From: Aquisphaera giovannonii
Lineage (GTDB): Bacteria > Planctomycetota > Planctomycetia > Isosphaerales > Isosphaeraceae
Direction: 5' to 3'
Assembly: GCF_008087625.1 (NCBI RefSeq)
Contig: NZ_CP042997.1
Span: forward strand, 4,340,001-4,404,000
Length of the DNA: 64,000 nt
Part shown: in pieces, positions 25,394 to 34,856 of the stretch
How positions within the stretch are numbered: position 1 is the first letter of the stretch
Layout: the number at the start of each line of letters is the position of its first letter
The notes under the pieces: model-generated
What the model was told of the DNA's origin: nothing
Databases searched by the model: none
What the model saw: only the letters and a program-made list of their open reading frames with translations
Position numbers and translations under genes: made by a program

Positions 25394-27037
25394 ATGCGTA
25401 AGTTCCGGATCCTCATCGTTTGCCCCGATCCGCAAGGGCTGGCCCTGCTGACGTCGATGCTGAAGTCGCTGGGCCACCTGATCGAAGAGGCCTCGACGGA
25501 TCGCGGCGCCGTGCGGCTGATGGAGCGGAGCCCGATGGACCTGGTGCTGGCGAGCGTGGACCCCGGCGAGAGCGAGGCGCTGGAGCTGCTCTCGTACACC
25601 CGCCGCAAGTACTCGGAAGTGCCGGTCATCCTGATGTTCCCGAGGGCGCATCCCGACCGGGCCAAGGAGGCCCTGCGGCTGGGGGCGATGGCGGTGCTGA
25701 AGTACCCGGTGCCGGCGGCCGAGCTCCGCGCCGCGGTGCTCCAGGCCCTGGAGCAGTGCCAGCCCCGGGCGGCCGACGGCCGGGCCGCGACGCCGCACGC
25801 CGGCCTCTCGTCGCGGCCCCAGGCCTACGCCGCGACGGCCGCGGCCCCGGCGTCGTCCCAGGGCGTCGCGCCGGCGAACCTCTTCGCGATGCCCATGTCC
25901 TTCGCCTCGCCCGCACGCCTGCCCTCCTACGGCACCCCGGGCCTGCAGTCGATGGATCCGGTCGACGGCGTCCTCCGCCCCGTCGACACGCCGGCCGCCT
26001 TCCCGACCTCGCCCGCCCGGCCCGCCCCCCGCGAGGCGGAGCTGGTCACCACCGATCCCGGCCTCCGCCAGGTGATCGAGCTGGCCGCCACCCTCGCGGG
26101 CACCTCGGCCCCGGTCCTGATCGTCGGCGAGCCCGGGACCGGCAAGTCGCTCCTCGCCCAGATCCTCCACGACGGCGGCGGCCCGCCGGATAGGCCGTTC
26201 GTCGTCCTCCGGGCGGGGGACCTGGAGGAGCCCGAGGCCGACGGCGAGGGCGAGGAGCCGGAGCCCGCGGCTCGCCGCGGCGCCGCGGCGTCCGCCCTGA
26301 CCGAGTGGGCGAGGAAGCTCGACTCCGCCCGCGGCGGCACCCTCTTCATCGAGGAAGTCGGCGCCCTCCCGGCCGAGATCCAGCTCCAGCTCCAGCGCGA
26401 GTTCCAGTATCGCGACATCGAGGTCGCCGCGGGCCGCGCCCGGCACAACTCCCAGCCCGGCGTCCGGTTCATCCTCTCCACGAGCGAGAACCTCCCCGCC
26501 GCGGTGGAGCAGGGGAGGTTCCGCCCCGAGCTCTACCACCGCATCAGCGCCCTCTCCCTGATGGTCCCCCCGCTCCGGCTCCGCGGCACCGACGTCGAGC
26601 TGCTCGCCGAGCAGTTCCGGGCCCGCTTCGCCCACGAGTTCCACAAGGATGTCGTGGGCTTCACCCGCGACGCCCTGGAAGCCCTCCAGAAGCACGAGTG
26701 GCCCGGCAACGTCCGCGAGCTCCAGGGCGTCATCCAGCGCGCCGTCTCGCGCTGCTCCAGCCCCCGGATCACCTCCAGCCATCTCACCCCGATCCTCAAC
26801 CTCCAGCGCCAGGCCCGCGCCGCCGCCGGGACGTCGGGGCCCCACGTCCCGATGGGCATCCGGCCGCTCAAGGAGGCCCTCGAGGAGCCCGAGAAGCGGA
26901 TCATCATCCAGGCCCTCCAGGCGTTCAACTGGAACCGCCAGGAGACCGCCCGGGTGCTCGACATCAACCGGACCACGCTCTACAAGAAGATGAAGAAGTA
27001 CGGCCTCCTGGTGGACGAGCCGATCTGGGCCGGCTGA
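25394..27037 (+). CDS. NtrC-like AAA+ regulator with degenerate receiver and no GAFTGA
   Basis: A 547-residue protein. Residues 1-115 fold like a receiver, but the phospho-acceptor Asp is Ser54 (DLVLASVDPG); Lys103 is retained (VLKYP). An Ala/Pro-rich linker follows to about residue 210. The AAA+ domain has Walker A GEPGTGKS (245-252) and Walker B LFIEEVG (Glu320-Glu321). The segment where sigma54 activators carry GAFTGA is instead acidic and Ala-rich (EEPEADGEGEEPEPAARRGA). The C-terminus is a Fis-type helix-turn-helix (NRQETARVLDINRTTLYKKM). It probably binds DNA and ATP but should not contact sigma54 in the usual way; Asp phosphorylation is unlikely. Confidence 0.9.
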   Translation: MRKFRILIVCPDPQGLALLTSMLKSLGHLIEEASTDRGAVRLMERSPMDLVLASVDPGESEALELLSYTRRKYSEVPVILMFPRAHPDRAKEALRLGAMAVLKYPVPAAELRAAVLQALEQCQPRAADGRAATPHAGLSSRPQAYAATAAAPASSQGVAPANLFAMPMSFASPARLPSYGTPGLQSMDPVDGVLRPVDTPAAFPTSPARPAPREAELVTTDPGLRQVIELAATLAGTSAPVLIVGEPGTGKSLLAQILHDGGGPPDRPFVVLRAGDLEEPEADGEGEEPEPAARRGAAASALTEWARKLDSARGGTLFIEEVGALPAEIQLQLQREFQYRDIEVAAGRARHNSQPGVRFILSTSENLPAAVEQGRFRPELYHRISALSLMVPPLRLRGTDVELLAEQFRARFAHEFHKDVVGFTRDALEALQKHEWPGNVRELQGVIQRAVSRCSSPRITSSHLTPILNLQRQARAAAGTSGPHVPMGIRPLKEALEEPEKRIIIQALQAFNWNRQETARVLDINRTTLYKKMKKYGLLVDEPIWAG

Positions 27038-27128
27038 GCGGTCGCCCGCTCGGGCCGGGCCCCGTCCATCGTCATCGATCCCCTCGCGGCCGGGCCCGGA
27101 TGCCCGGCCGCCGGCGTTGGACGGCCGG

Positions 27129-28643
27129 TCAATCGCCCTCGAACTGCGAGAGGTCCAGGTCCGGCAGCATCGCCCCCTGCTCCTGGAAGTTCAGGTAGAG
27201 CTCGAAGCACCGCCTCAGGTCGTGGCGGAGGTGCCCCATCGGGGACGACTCCAGGTAGTGGTGCAGGTAATCCCGGTAGGCGGGGTGGGCGCAGTTGTCG
27301 ATGATCGTCCTCGCCCGGGCGATCGGCGAGAGGCCCCGGAGGTCCGCCAGGCCCTGCTCGGTGACGATGACCTGGACGGAGTGCTCGTTGTGGTCCACGT
27401 GCGAGCACATGGGGACGATCGTGGAGATCTTCCCCCCCTTGGCCGTCGAGGGGCACATCAGGATGGAGAGGTAGGCGTTGCGCTCGAAGTCGCCGCTGCC
27501 CCCCAGGCCGTTCATGATCTGGGTGCCGAAGAAGTGCGTCGAGTTGGCGTGCCCGTAGATGTCCACCTCGATGGCCGTGTTGGTCGCGATGACGCCCAGC
27601 CGGCGGGCGATCCCGGGGTTGTTGGAGATCTCCTGCGGCCGGAGGATGATCCGGTCGGCGAACTCGTCGAACTCGTCGTACAGGAACTTCAGCTTCTCGT
27701 CGGTCAGCGACAGCGAGCAGGTGCTCGCCCCGATGACCCGGCCGGCGGCGATCAGGTCGATCATCGAGTCCTGGAGCACCTCGGTGTAGACCTTGAACTG
27801 GGGGAACTCGTCGATCGCGGCGATCCCGCCGAGGACCGCATTGCAGACGTTCCCCACGCCGCTCTGAAGGGGCAGGAAGCTGGACGGCAGGCGCCCGGCG
27901 GCCATCTCCCCGAGGAGGAACTTCGAGACGTTGGCGGCGATCCGTCCGCTGGTGTTGTCCGGCTGGCTGAACGCCCGCCCGCCGTCGGACTGGTTCGTGT
28001 GGACGACCCCGACCACCCGCGCCGGGTCCACCTCGGCGTAGCGGCGGCCGACGCGGTCCAGCGGGTCGTGGATCTGGATCGCGATCCGATTCGGCGGCGG
28101 CGGGAGGACGATGATGTCCGCCATCTCCCGGAGCCGCGGCGAGTGGTAGGCGTTGAGTTCGATGATGACCTTGTGGGCCTTCTTCAGGATCGCCGGGGAG
28201 TTGCCGATCCCGGTGGTCAGGTAGACCCGGCCGTCGGGGGTGATGTCGGTCGCCTCGATGATCGCGTAGTCGATCTCCCCCAGGAACCCCTCCATGATCA
28301 TCTGGGGGACGTGGGAGAGGTGCATGTCCACGAAGTCGATCCGGCCCGTGTTGGCCAGCTTCCGGATCGGGGCGGAAGTCATGTAGGGGGCTCGCCAGCT
28401 CAGGGCCTCGGCCAGGGCGAGCTCGTCGTCGCACGCCTTGCCGGTGCTGGCGCCGCTGAGGAGCTTGATCTGGAAGGGCTGGCCCGCCTTGTGGAGCGAC
28501 GAGGCGCGGGCCGCGAGGGCGGTGGGGACCGCCTTGGGCGAGCCCGCGGGGGTGAACCCGCTGACCCCCACCATCGCCCCGTGGGGTATCAGCGCGGCGG
28601 CCTCCTCGGCCGTCAGGGTCGGGTACGGAGATCCCGTGGACAT
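27129..28643 (-). CDS. Acetyl-CoA hydrolase / succinate CoA-transferase family
   Basis: A 504-residue class I CoA-transferase. Hallmarks are GVSGFTPAGSPKAVP at the N-terminus, LQSGVGNVCNAVLGG, and VYTEVLQDS, whose Glu is the expected acyl-thioester nucleophile, followed by GGSGDFERNAYLS and IVTEQGLADLRGLSP. The whole matches the YgfH/acetate:succinate CoA-transferase subfamily (TIGR03458), which interconverts acetyl-CoA and succinyl-CoA with free acids. It is full length. The gene is monocistronic; an extended -10 element lies about 325 bases upstream. Physiologically it could support acetate use or an acetate-forming TCA bypass. Confidence 0.93.
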   Translation of the reverse strand: MSTGSPYPTLTAEEAAALIPHGAMVGVSGFTPAGSPKAVPTALAARASSLHKAGQPFQIKLLSGASTGKACDDELALAEALSWRAPYMTSAPIRKLANTGRIDFVDMHLSHVPQMIMEGFLGEIDYAIIEATDITPDGRVYLTTGIGNSPAILKKAHKVIIELNAYHSPRLREMADIIVLPPPPNRIAIQIHDPLDRVGRRYAEVDPARVVGVVHTNQSDGGRAFSQPDNTSGRIAANVSKFLLGEMAAGRLPSSFLPLQSGVGNVCNAVLGGIAAIDEFPQFKVYTEVLQDSMIDLIAAGRVIGASTCSLSLTDEKLKFLYDEFDEFADRIILRPQEISNNPGIARRLGVIATNTAIEVDIYGHANSTHFFGTQIMNGLGGSGDFERNAYLSILMCPSTAKGGKISTIVPMCSHVDHNEHSVQVIVTEQGLADLRGLSPIARARTIIDNCAHPAYRDYLHHYLESSPMGHLRHDLRRCFELYLNFQEQGAMLPDLDLSQFEGD

Positions 28644-29071
28644 GGCTGGAACTCACCTCGACTCGCGGGCGGCCGCTCGACGCCGGGGGCCCTCGCGGGA
28701 GCGGATCGCCAAGGAAGATCCCGCCGCCACGGGCCGGACGACAACCATCGTCGCAGGGACCCGCCTCGGCGCGGCCGCTCGATCGCCGTGTCGCTCATCG
28801 GAGGGCCCGGGCGGGCAGGAGCGGCCTTCGGATGCCCGGCGGTGCGGCCCGCGGCGTGGACGAGGGGCCCGCTCGTGGGAGGGCCCGGCTCCCGTGGGCC
28901 GGGACGGATCCGCGCCGGGGTCGGGGCCGTCGCGAACGAGCCTGACGGCGGCCCCGATCGCGAGGGAGATTATACCAGATGCGAGGCGGGCAGGCCATGG
29001 ACCTTGCCCGCAAACCGCCGCGGCACCCCGCGGGCGACGTCGCCCTCGGGGATCGCGTCGTCGAGGGTGCT
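28644..29071. other. Spacer upstream of CoA-transferase gene
   Basis: About 430 bases between the acetolactate synthase stop and the CoA-transferase start, both on the minus strand. Apart from the promoter-like element at 28969-28977 it is GC-rich and featureless. Confidence 0.4.
28969..28977 (-). promoter_or_regulatory. Extended -10 promoter element
   Basis: The minus strand reads TGGTATAAT, a perfect TGnTATAAT extended -10 box, in otherwise very GC-rich DNA. No -35 consensus is correctly spaced, as is usual for extended -10 promoters. It points towards the CoA-transferase gene, implying a leader of about 320 bases. Confidence 0.4.
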
Positions 29072-30862
29072 TCAGCTCTTGATGATGTCCCGCACGGTGC
29101 CGCCGGCGGGGATCATCGGCAGGACGTGCTCCTGGTACGGGATCAGGACGTCGAGGACGTACGGACCGGGGTGGGCGATCATCTCCTTGAGGGCGTCCAC
29201 GACCTCCGCCTTGTCGCGGACCTGGCGGGACGCGATGCCGAACCCCCGGGCGATCTCGACGAAGTCCGGGTAGATGTATTCCGGCAGCTCCCCCTCGCCC
29301 TGGCCGATCGCCTCCGGCAGGTCCACCGGGCCGAGGTACGTGTGCGCCCGGTTCCCCTCGTGGAACCGGTCCTCCCACTGCACGACCATCCCGAGGTGCT
29401 GGTTGTTCAGCACGATGACCTTCACCGGCAGCTTCTCGCAGTAGACCGTCGCCAGCTCCTGGATGTTCATCAGGAAGCTGCCGTCGCCGTCGATGTCCAC
29501 CACCAGGGCCTTCGGGAAGGCCGCCTGGGCGCCCATCGCGGCGGGCAGGCCGTAGCCCATGGAGCCCAGGCCGCCGGAGGTGATCCACGTGCGGGGCTGC
29601 TTGAACCGCGTCCACTGGGCGGCCCACATCTGATGCTGGCCCACGCCGGTGGCCATCAGGAAGTCGCCGCCGGTCAGCTCGGAGAACTTCTGGATGACGT
29701 ACTGCGGCAGGATCATGTCGTCCCGCTGGTCGTAGGTCATCGGCTCGGATGCCTTCCACTCGTCCACCTGCTCGTGCCAGGCGCGCCAGTCGCCGGGAGT
29801 CGCGTGCGGGGTGATGGCGTCGAGGAAGGCCTTGGCGTCGGTGTTCAGGGCGACGTGGGCCGTCTTGTTCTTGTTGATCTCCGAGGCGTCGATGTCGACG
29901 TGGACGATCTTGCCGTGCTTGGCGAACTCCGCGAGCTTCCCGGTCACCCGGTCGTCGAAGCGGACGCCGATGGCCAGCAGCAGGTCGGCCTCGTTCACGG
30001 CGTAGTTCGCGTAGACGGTGCCGTGCATGCCGAGCATCCCCAGCGACAGGTAATGGTCGGTGGGCATCGCCCCCAGGCCGTGGACGGTCATCGCCACGGG
30101 GATCCCGGTCTTCTCGGCGAACGCGCGGAGCGACTCGTACGCGTTCGACGCCAGGACGCCGCCGCCGCAGTAGATGACCGGTTTCTGGCTCCCCTTGATC
30201 AGCGCGAGCACGTCCCGGATCTTCTCCGGCGAGGGGGGCGCGGGGAGGCGGTAGCCGGGAAGGTCCATCGGCGGGTCGTAGTCGGGCCTCGGCACCAGCG
30301 TGTTCTGGATGTCCTTGGGGATGTCGATGAGCACCGGGCCGGGCCGCCCGGAGTTGGCGATGTGGAACGCCTCCTTGACGATCCGGGCGACGTCCTTGGC
30401 GCTCTGCACCAGGTAGTGGTGCTTGGTGATCGCCCGGCAGACCTCGATCATCGGGGTCTCCTGGAACGCGTCGGTGCCGATGACGTGCGTCGGGACCTGG
30501 CCGGTGATCGCGATCAGCGGGATCGAGTCGAGCTTCGCGTCGGCCAGACCGGTGACGAGGTTCAGCGCGCCGGGCCCGGAGGTGGCCATCACGACGCCCG
30601 GCTTGCCCGTCACCCGCGCATAGCCCTCGGCGGCGAAGATGCCGCCCTGCTCGTGCCGCGGGAGGATCGTCCGGATCTTGTCGCGATAGCGGGTGAGGGC
30701 CTGGTGCATCGGGATGCTGGCCCCGCCGGGATAGGCGAAAATCACCTCGACGCCGTGCCGTACGAGCGACTCGACCAGGACATCGGCCCCCGTCGTGGGT
30801 CTCGCTTTCACCTGATCCGCGGTCCGGCGATCGTCGATGGCAGACACGGTATCCCTCGTCAT
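29072..30862 (-). CDS. ilvB: Acetolactate synthase, large catalytic subunit
   Basis: A 596-residue thiamine-diphosphate enzyme that condenses pyruvate with pyruvate or 2-oxobutyrate, the first common step of branched-chain amino-acid synthesis. The N-terminal TPP domain contains the catalytic Glu71 in LPRHEQGG and the [14 protein letters not shown] segment. The C-terminal TPP-binding motif is [14 protein letters not shown] followed by [12 protein letters not shown], as expected for the GDG-N27-NN signature. FAD-domain features (RFDDRVTGK) mark it as anabolic AHAS. The start at 30862 ([10 protein letters not shown]) is typical. The regulatory small subunit (ilvN/ilvH) is not adjacent, so it must be encoded elsewhere. 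Confidence 0.95.
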   Translation of the reverse strand: MTRDTVSAIDDRRTADQVKARPTTGADVLVESLVRHGVEVIFAYPGGASIPMHQALTRYRDKIRTILPRHEQGGIFAAEGYARVTGKPGVVMATSGPGALNLVTGLADAKLDSIPLIAITGQVPTHVIGTDAFQETPMIEVCRAITKHHYLVQSAKDVARIVKEAFHIANSGRPGPVLIDIPKDIQNTLVPRPDYDPPMDLPGYRLPAPPSPEKIRDVLALIKGSQKPVIYCGGGVLASNAYESLRAFAEKTGIPVAMTVHGLGAMPTDHYLSLGMLGMHGTVYANYAVNEADLLLAIGVRFDDRVTGKLAEFAKHGKIVHVDIDASEINKNKTAHVALNTDAKAFLDAITPHATPGDWRAWHEQVDEWKASEPMTYDQRDDMILPQYVIQKFSELTGGDFLMATGVGQHQMWAAQWTRFKQPRTWITSGGLGSMGYGLPAAMGAQAAFPKALVVDIDGDGSFLMNIQELATVYCEKLPVKVIVLNNQHLGMVVQWEDRFHEGNRAHTYLGPVDLPEAIGQGEGELPEYIYPDFVEIARGFGIASRQVRDKAEVVDALKEMIAHPGPYVLDVLIPYQEHVLPMIPAGGTVRDIIKS

Positions 30863-31007
30863 TCCGCCCGGTGAGGCATGGGAGCCAGGAGAGAACAGTC
30901 GGAAGCATACGATTCTAACAAGGCCTCGGCGCACGAGACAACCCGCACCGAGGCCATTCGGACAGGGCCACAGGGCCCGTCGCCCCCGGGTTCGCGGCGA
31001 TCCGCCC

Positions 31008-31760
31008 TCAGACGACCCGGCCGATCCGCAGCCTGAGGTCCCAGGTGACTTCCCGCGCCTCCCCCGGGTCGCCCCAGGCGGCGGCCATCGCGTCGCGGAC
31101 CTGATCCATCGGGTCATGGCCGTTCGCCCTGCGGTAGGCCTGCGAGGCCGACCAGGTGTCCACGAACGCCGCGTACTGCGCCATGTCCCAGCGTCGGACG
31201 ATCCGGAACGGCCGGGGTTCGATCTCCTCGAAAGGGAAGGGGAGCGACCGGTAGCCCGACTCGATGTGGCGGATCTGGGGCGCCCAGTACGGCCCCAGCA
31301 CGCCCGCGTAGAGCTCGTGGAGGGCGGCGTCCACCGACGGGCTCACCGACTGGAGGCTGTAGGTCCAGCAGGCCAGCACGCCCCCCGGGCGGACGACCCG
31401 GCGGACCTCGCCGTAGAACCGGTCGACGTCGAACCAGTGCAGGGCCAGAGCCACGGCCACCAGGTCCACGGAGGCGTCGGCCAGGGGGGCCCGCTCGGCC
31501 GGGGCCTGGACGTACTCCACCTTCGGATGGTCATTCGCCTCGGCGAGCTGCCGGGCGCTCGCGTCGGTGGCCACGACGCGGTCGAAGTGGGCGGCGAGGC
31601 CGATCGCCGCCTGGCCGTTGCCCGTGGCACAATCCCAGGCCAGCTCTCGGGACGGGGCGAGGCCGGCCAGATAGGCGAAGAGCTCGTCCGGGTACGTCGG
31701 CCGGTGCGCCTCGTACCGATCGGCGTGTCCCGAGAAGAGATCGGTGAAGTGGTGCGCCAT
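31008..31760 (-). CDS. Class I SAM-dependent methyltransferase
   Basis: A 250-residue protein of the Methyltransf_11 type. Motif I is [17 protein letters not shown], motif [16 protein letters not shown], and the post-II region [22 protein letters not shown] is typical of the family. The C-terminal half ([21 protein letters not shown]) resembles the trans-aconitate/UbiE-like group of small-molecule methyltransferases. The substrate is unknown. It lies about 145 bases upstream of ilvB in the same orientation, possibly sharing transcription but without functional logic. Confidence 0.88.
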   Translation of the reverse strand: MAHHFTDLFSGHADRYEAHRPTYPDELFAYLAGLAPSRELAWDCATGNGQAAIGLAAHFDRVVATDASARQLAEANDHPKVEYVQAPAERAPLADASVDLVAVALALHWFDVDRFYGEVRRVVRPGGVLACWTYSLQSVSPSVDAALHELYAGVLGPYWAPQIRHIESGYRSLPFPFEEIEPRPFRIVRRWDMAQYAAFVDTWSASQAYRRANGHDPMDQVRDAMAAAWGDPGEAREVTWDLRLRIGRVV

Positions 31761-32675
31761 GAAGTCCGATTCCGGCTCCCGTTTGGAAGATGCTGCCCGT
31801 CATCCGCGACCCGCGATCGTCGCCCCACCGACACGCGACCACTCCCGAGGTTCGCGGCCCGACCCTCGGCCGTCCGGTGCCCCGTCTTCGCCCTCGCCAG
31901 TCCGATAGACGCCGAGGCGGATGGCAATCCCCGATCCCCGGTCCTGACCCCTGGGGCGGCACCGAACCGACGGGCCGGCGTCATGACGGGCCTCTCATCG
32001 CCCATCCTCAATGATACGATGCCCGGCAACATCAATCCCCGAGGCCCATCCGCGACGACGCCAGGCACGTCCCAACACGGACGGCCCGGCCGATGGCGAA
32101 GGAGATCCAACCCCTCGGATTGGCGAAGATGCCGACCCAGCGACGACACTCCCGGTGACTCGCCCGCCGCCCCGCCTCGACGGCCGGGCTCGGGCCCGTC
32201 AAGCCTCTCGGGCGCGACGAGCACTCCGCTCCCGCTCCTCCCGGCCATTCCGACTCGACCGCGGCGTGGCTCCGCTCGTCGCGCGACCCTGCTTCGAACG
32301 CTAGCCCGCAAATCCTTGTGTCGAAAAGTGTTAACCTCGATTCCCGACCGGCTTCGCCGCCTCGCTTTTTCGCGTCTCGAGTTCGAGGCGTCGTGGAGCC
32401 AAGCTCTGCCCTGGATAGGATCCGCCTCGCCGCACGCACGACGCCCCACGTACGGACGATCCGCCCGAGAACGCCGCCGGTTCCACGGGCACGAAGGACG
32501 AGAGGGCACTCGCCGCGACGCCCTGACGTGCCGGGTGGCCCCGCCTGGCTCCTATGCCGCCCGTGTTGCTCGGTCGAGGAACTTGATTGGGACGAACCGA
32601 CGGCCTGGAAGGGTACGGCCGTTGCATGATTGACCGGGTCGATCGAACCCACCCGCGAACCGAAGGAGTTATGCC
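31761..32675. other. 915-base spacer, no supported gene
   Basis: The longest gene-poor stretch in the window. Open frames on both strands translate to Arg/Pro/Ser-rich sequence with no domains. AT-richer spots near 32305-32340 may be promoter sequence. No repeats, tRNA or terminator recognised. Confidence 0.4.
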
Positions 32676-32867
32676 ATGGGCGTCGACCCGGTCGCCAAGA
32701 AGATGTCCGAAGCCAGCGCCGACATCGGGATTTCCCGGCCGAAGAAGGGCGACGAATTTCGCTGCTCCGCCTGCGGCATGGAGATCAAGGTCACCGCCGA
32801 TTGCGAGTGCAAGGAGGGCGAGCACGTTCATTTCCATTGCTGCGGTAAGGAGTTGGAGAAGGTGTAG
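32676..32867 (+). CDS. Cys-rich small metal-binding protein
   Basis: A 63-residue protein. A helical N-terminus (VAKKMSEASADIGI) is followed by a compact metal-site region, FRCSACGMEIKVTADCEC, then HVHFHCCGKEL: six Cys and several His. The CxxC knuckle and the HFHCC end suggest one or two zinc or iron ions, reminiscent of small rubredoxin/metallothionein-like proteins, but no family is firmly recognised. An excellent AAGGAG ribosome site lies 7 bases before ATG, supporting expression. It could buffer metal or act as a zinc-ribbon adaptor. Confidence 0.8.
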   Translation: MGVDPVAKKMSEASADIGISRPKKGDEFRCSACGMEIKVTADCECKEGEHVHFHCCGKELEKV

Positions 32868-33119
32868 AAACCTGGCCGACCCGTCGCGGTGCGGCCGTGG
32901 CGGCAATGCTCACGACATCGTTCTCGTCGCGCCTGCCGTGATCCACCCCAGGGCCGGGATCACTCCCCCGGGCGAAGAGGAGTTCAGGAGCTGCGAGAGC
33001 AGACCATCCGGCGGTCCGCCCCCGCAGGCTGCCACCGCGGGGATGATGACGGAGAGGGCGAACCCTTGGAGGATGGGACGCGTCGGGATGACGGACAAAG
33101 GCGACAGGGAGGTTCGTCG

Positions 33120-34313
33120 GTGATAGCGGAAACAGCGGAGAGGCGGGCCGAGGCAACGACGTTCGCCGTCCTGGTGTCGCTGAGCGTCTCGCACCTTCTG
33201 AACGACACCATCCAGTCGCTGATCGCAGCCGTGTATCCGGTGTTGAAGGAGTCGTACGCCCTCTCCTTCACGCAGATCGGGCTCATCACCCTCGCCTTCC
33301 AGTGCACCGCCTCGCTCCTCCAGCCGATCGTCGGCCAGTTCACCGATCGGCGGCCGCAGCCATTCTCGCTCGTCCTCGGGATGGGCGTCACGCTCGTCGG
33401 GCTGCTCCTCCTGTCGGTCGCCGGCCGCTTCTCGACCATCCTGCTCGCGGCGGCCCTGGTCGGCGTCGGCTCGGCCGTATTCCACCCCGAAGCGTCCCGG
33501 ATGGCCCGGATGGCGTCCGGGGGGAGGCACGGGCTGGCCCAGTCGCTGTTCCAGGTCGGCGGCAATGGCGGCTCCGCCCTCGGCCCGCTGCTGGCCGCCT
33601 TCATCGTGGACCCGTGGGGGCAGCGCAGCCTGGCGTGGTTCTCCGTCGCGGCGGTCGCCGCCATGCTGATCCTCGGACGGGTCGGGGCCTGGTACCGCGA
33701 CCACCTGGCCGAGCGGGCGGCGAGGAAGGCCGTGACCGCGGCGTCGCCCGTATCACCCCGGCGCGTCGCGTTCGCCGTGGGCATCCTGCTCTGCCTGATC
33801 TTCTCGAAGTACTTCTACCTGGCCAGCCTCACCAGCTACTACACCCTGTACCTGATCGAGACGTTCGGGATCAGGGTGGCGGATGCCCAGCTCCGGCTGT
33901 TCGTGTTCCTCGGGTCGGTGGCGGCCGGCACCTTCCTGGGCGGCCCGATCGGCGACCGCATCGGCTTCAAGGCGGTCATCTGGGGGTCGATCCTCGGCGT
34001 GCTCCCGTTCACCCTCGCGCTGCCGCACGTGGGCCTGACCTGGACGACCGTGCTGACGATCCCGATCGGCCTGATCCTGGCGTCGGCCTTCTCCGCGATC
34101 ATGGTCTACGCCCAGGAGCTGATGCCGAGCCGCGTCGGCATGGTGGCCGGTCTGTTCTTCGGTTTCGCGTTCGGCATGGGCGGCGCCGGGGCCGCGATAC
34201 TCGGGTGGCTCGCCGACCAGACCAGCATCGGTTTCGTGTACCGCGTGTGCGCGTTCCTGCCGATGATCGGCCTGCTCACGGCGTTCCTGCCGAACCTCCG
34301 CCGTCCCTCGTAG
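33120..34313 (+). CDS. fsr: MFS efflux pump, fosmidomycin-resistance type
   Basis: A 397-residue, 12-helix major facilitator. It resembles Fsr: the opening VSLSVSHLLNDTIQSLIAAV followed by YPVLKESYALSFTQIGLI is characteristic, as are GQFTDRRPQP (motif A) and VGSAVFHPEASRMA. Fsr proteins export fosmidomycin and related compounds; native substrates are uncertain. The start is GTG at 33120, with GGGAGG seven bases upstream; the longer upstream frame has no membrane character. Its GTGA start overlaps the stop of a tiny upstream frame, probably by chance. Confidence 0.9.
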   Translation: MIAETAERRAEATTFAVLVSLSVSHLLNDTIQSLIAAVYPVLKESYALSFTQIGLITLAFQCTASLLQPIVGQFTDRRPQPFSLVLGMGVTLVGLLLLSVAGRFSTILLAAALVGVGSAVFHPEASRMARMASGGRHGLAQSLFQVGGNGGSALGPLLAAFIVDPWGQRSLAWFSVAAVAAMLILGRVGAWYRDHLAERAARKAVTAASPVSPRRVAFAVGILLCLIFSKYFYLASLTSYYTLYLIETFGIRVADAQLRLFVFLGSVAAGTFLGGPIGDRIGFKAVIWGSILGVLPFTLALPHVGLTWTTVLTIPIGLILASAFSAIMVYAQELMPSRVGMVAGLFFGFAFGMGGAGAAILGWLADQTSIGFVYRVCAFLPMIGLLTAFLPNLRRPS

Positions 34314-34397
34314 AGACCGTAGCCCGTCGGGACGACGGGGGTGTACCGAGTCATGCCGATGCGGCCGCTCGCCCGCTGGGGAGGCCCGGGCGCGGGG

Positions 34398-34730
34398 TCA
34401 GTAGCGGGGCCCGGCGCCTTCCATCGGTTCCTTGACGGAGCGGACGAAGTGATTCCCCTTGCCGCGGGCCTTGAGGTCGGCGGCCTTTGCCTCGGCGTCT
34501 GCCTTGTCGGCGTAGTCGAAAGTGGCGACGGTGCGGCCGCCCATGTCGCAGACGGCCCAGACGACGCGCATCCGCGGGCTCGCGGCCGGCTTGGAGCGCA
34601 TCTGCGAGGGGTCGTCGGCCGACCGGGAGGAGCGCCTCCGGCCCTTGTCGTCGTCCTTGTTCAGCCCGAGCGCCTCGGCGGCCTCGGCCGCCGCGCGGAG
34701 TTCCATCCGATTGAGGGGGCGTCGTCCCAT
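34398..34730 (-). CDS. Hypothetical small basic protein
   Basis: A 110-residue protein. The N-terminal half is charged and helical (MELRAAAEAAEALGLN, then KDDDKGRRRSSRS). The C-terminal half forms a small alpha/beta unit (RVVWAVCDMGGRTVATFDYA, then a helix DKADAEAKAADLKARG and HFVRSVKEPM), similar in layout to other short planctomycete proteins of unknown function. The gene runs in the same direction as the acetyltransferase upstream. Function unknown. Confidence 0.65.
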   Translation of the reverse strand: MGRRPLNRMELRAAAEAAEALGLNKDDDKGRRRSSRSADDPSQMRSKPAASPRMRVVWAVCDMGGRTVATFDYADKADAEAKAADLKARGKGNHFVRSVKEPMEGAGPRY

Positions 34731-34856
34731 GATTCCTCACCTGGTGTCGTCGGGCCTGCGCCAGCCGGCCCGGATCATCCGCGGGCCGCCGTCGGGATGG
34801 ATATCAGATCGGCCGGGGCACGCAAGGCCAGGCCCTCTCTGGAATATGATACCCCG

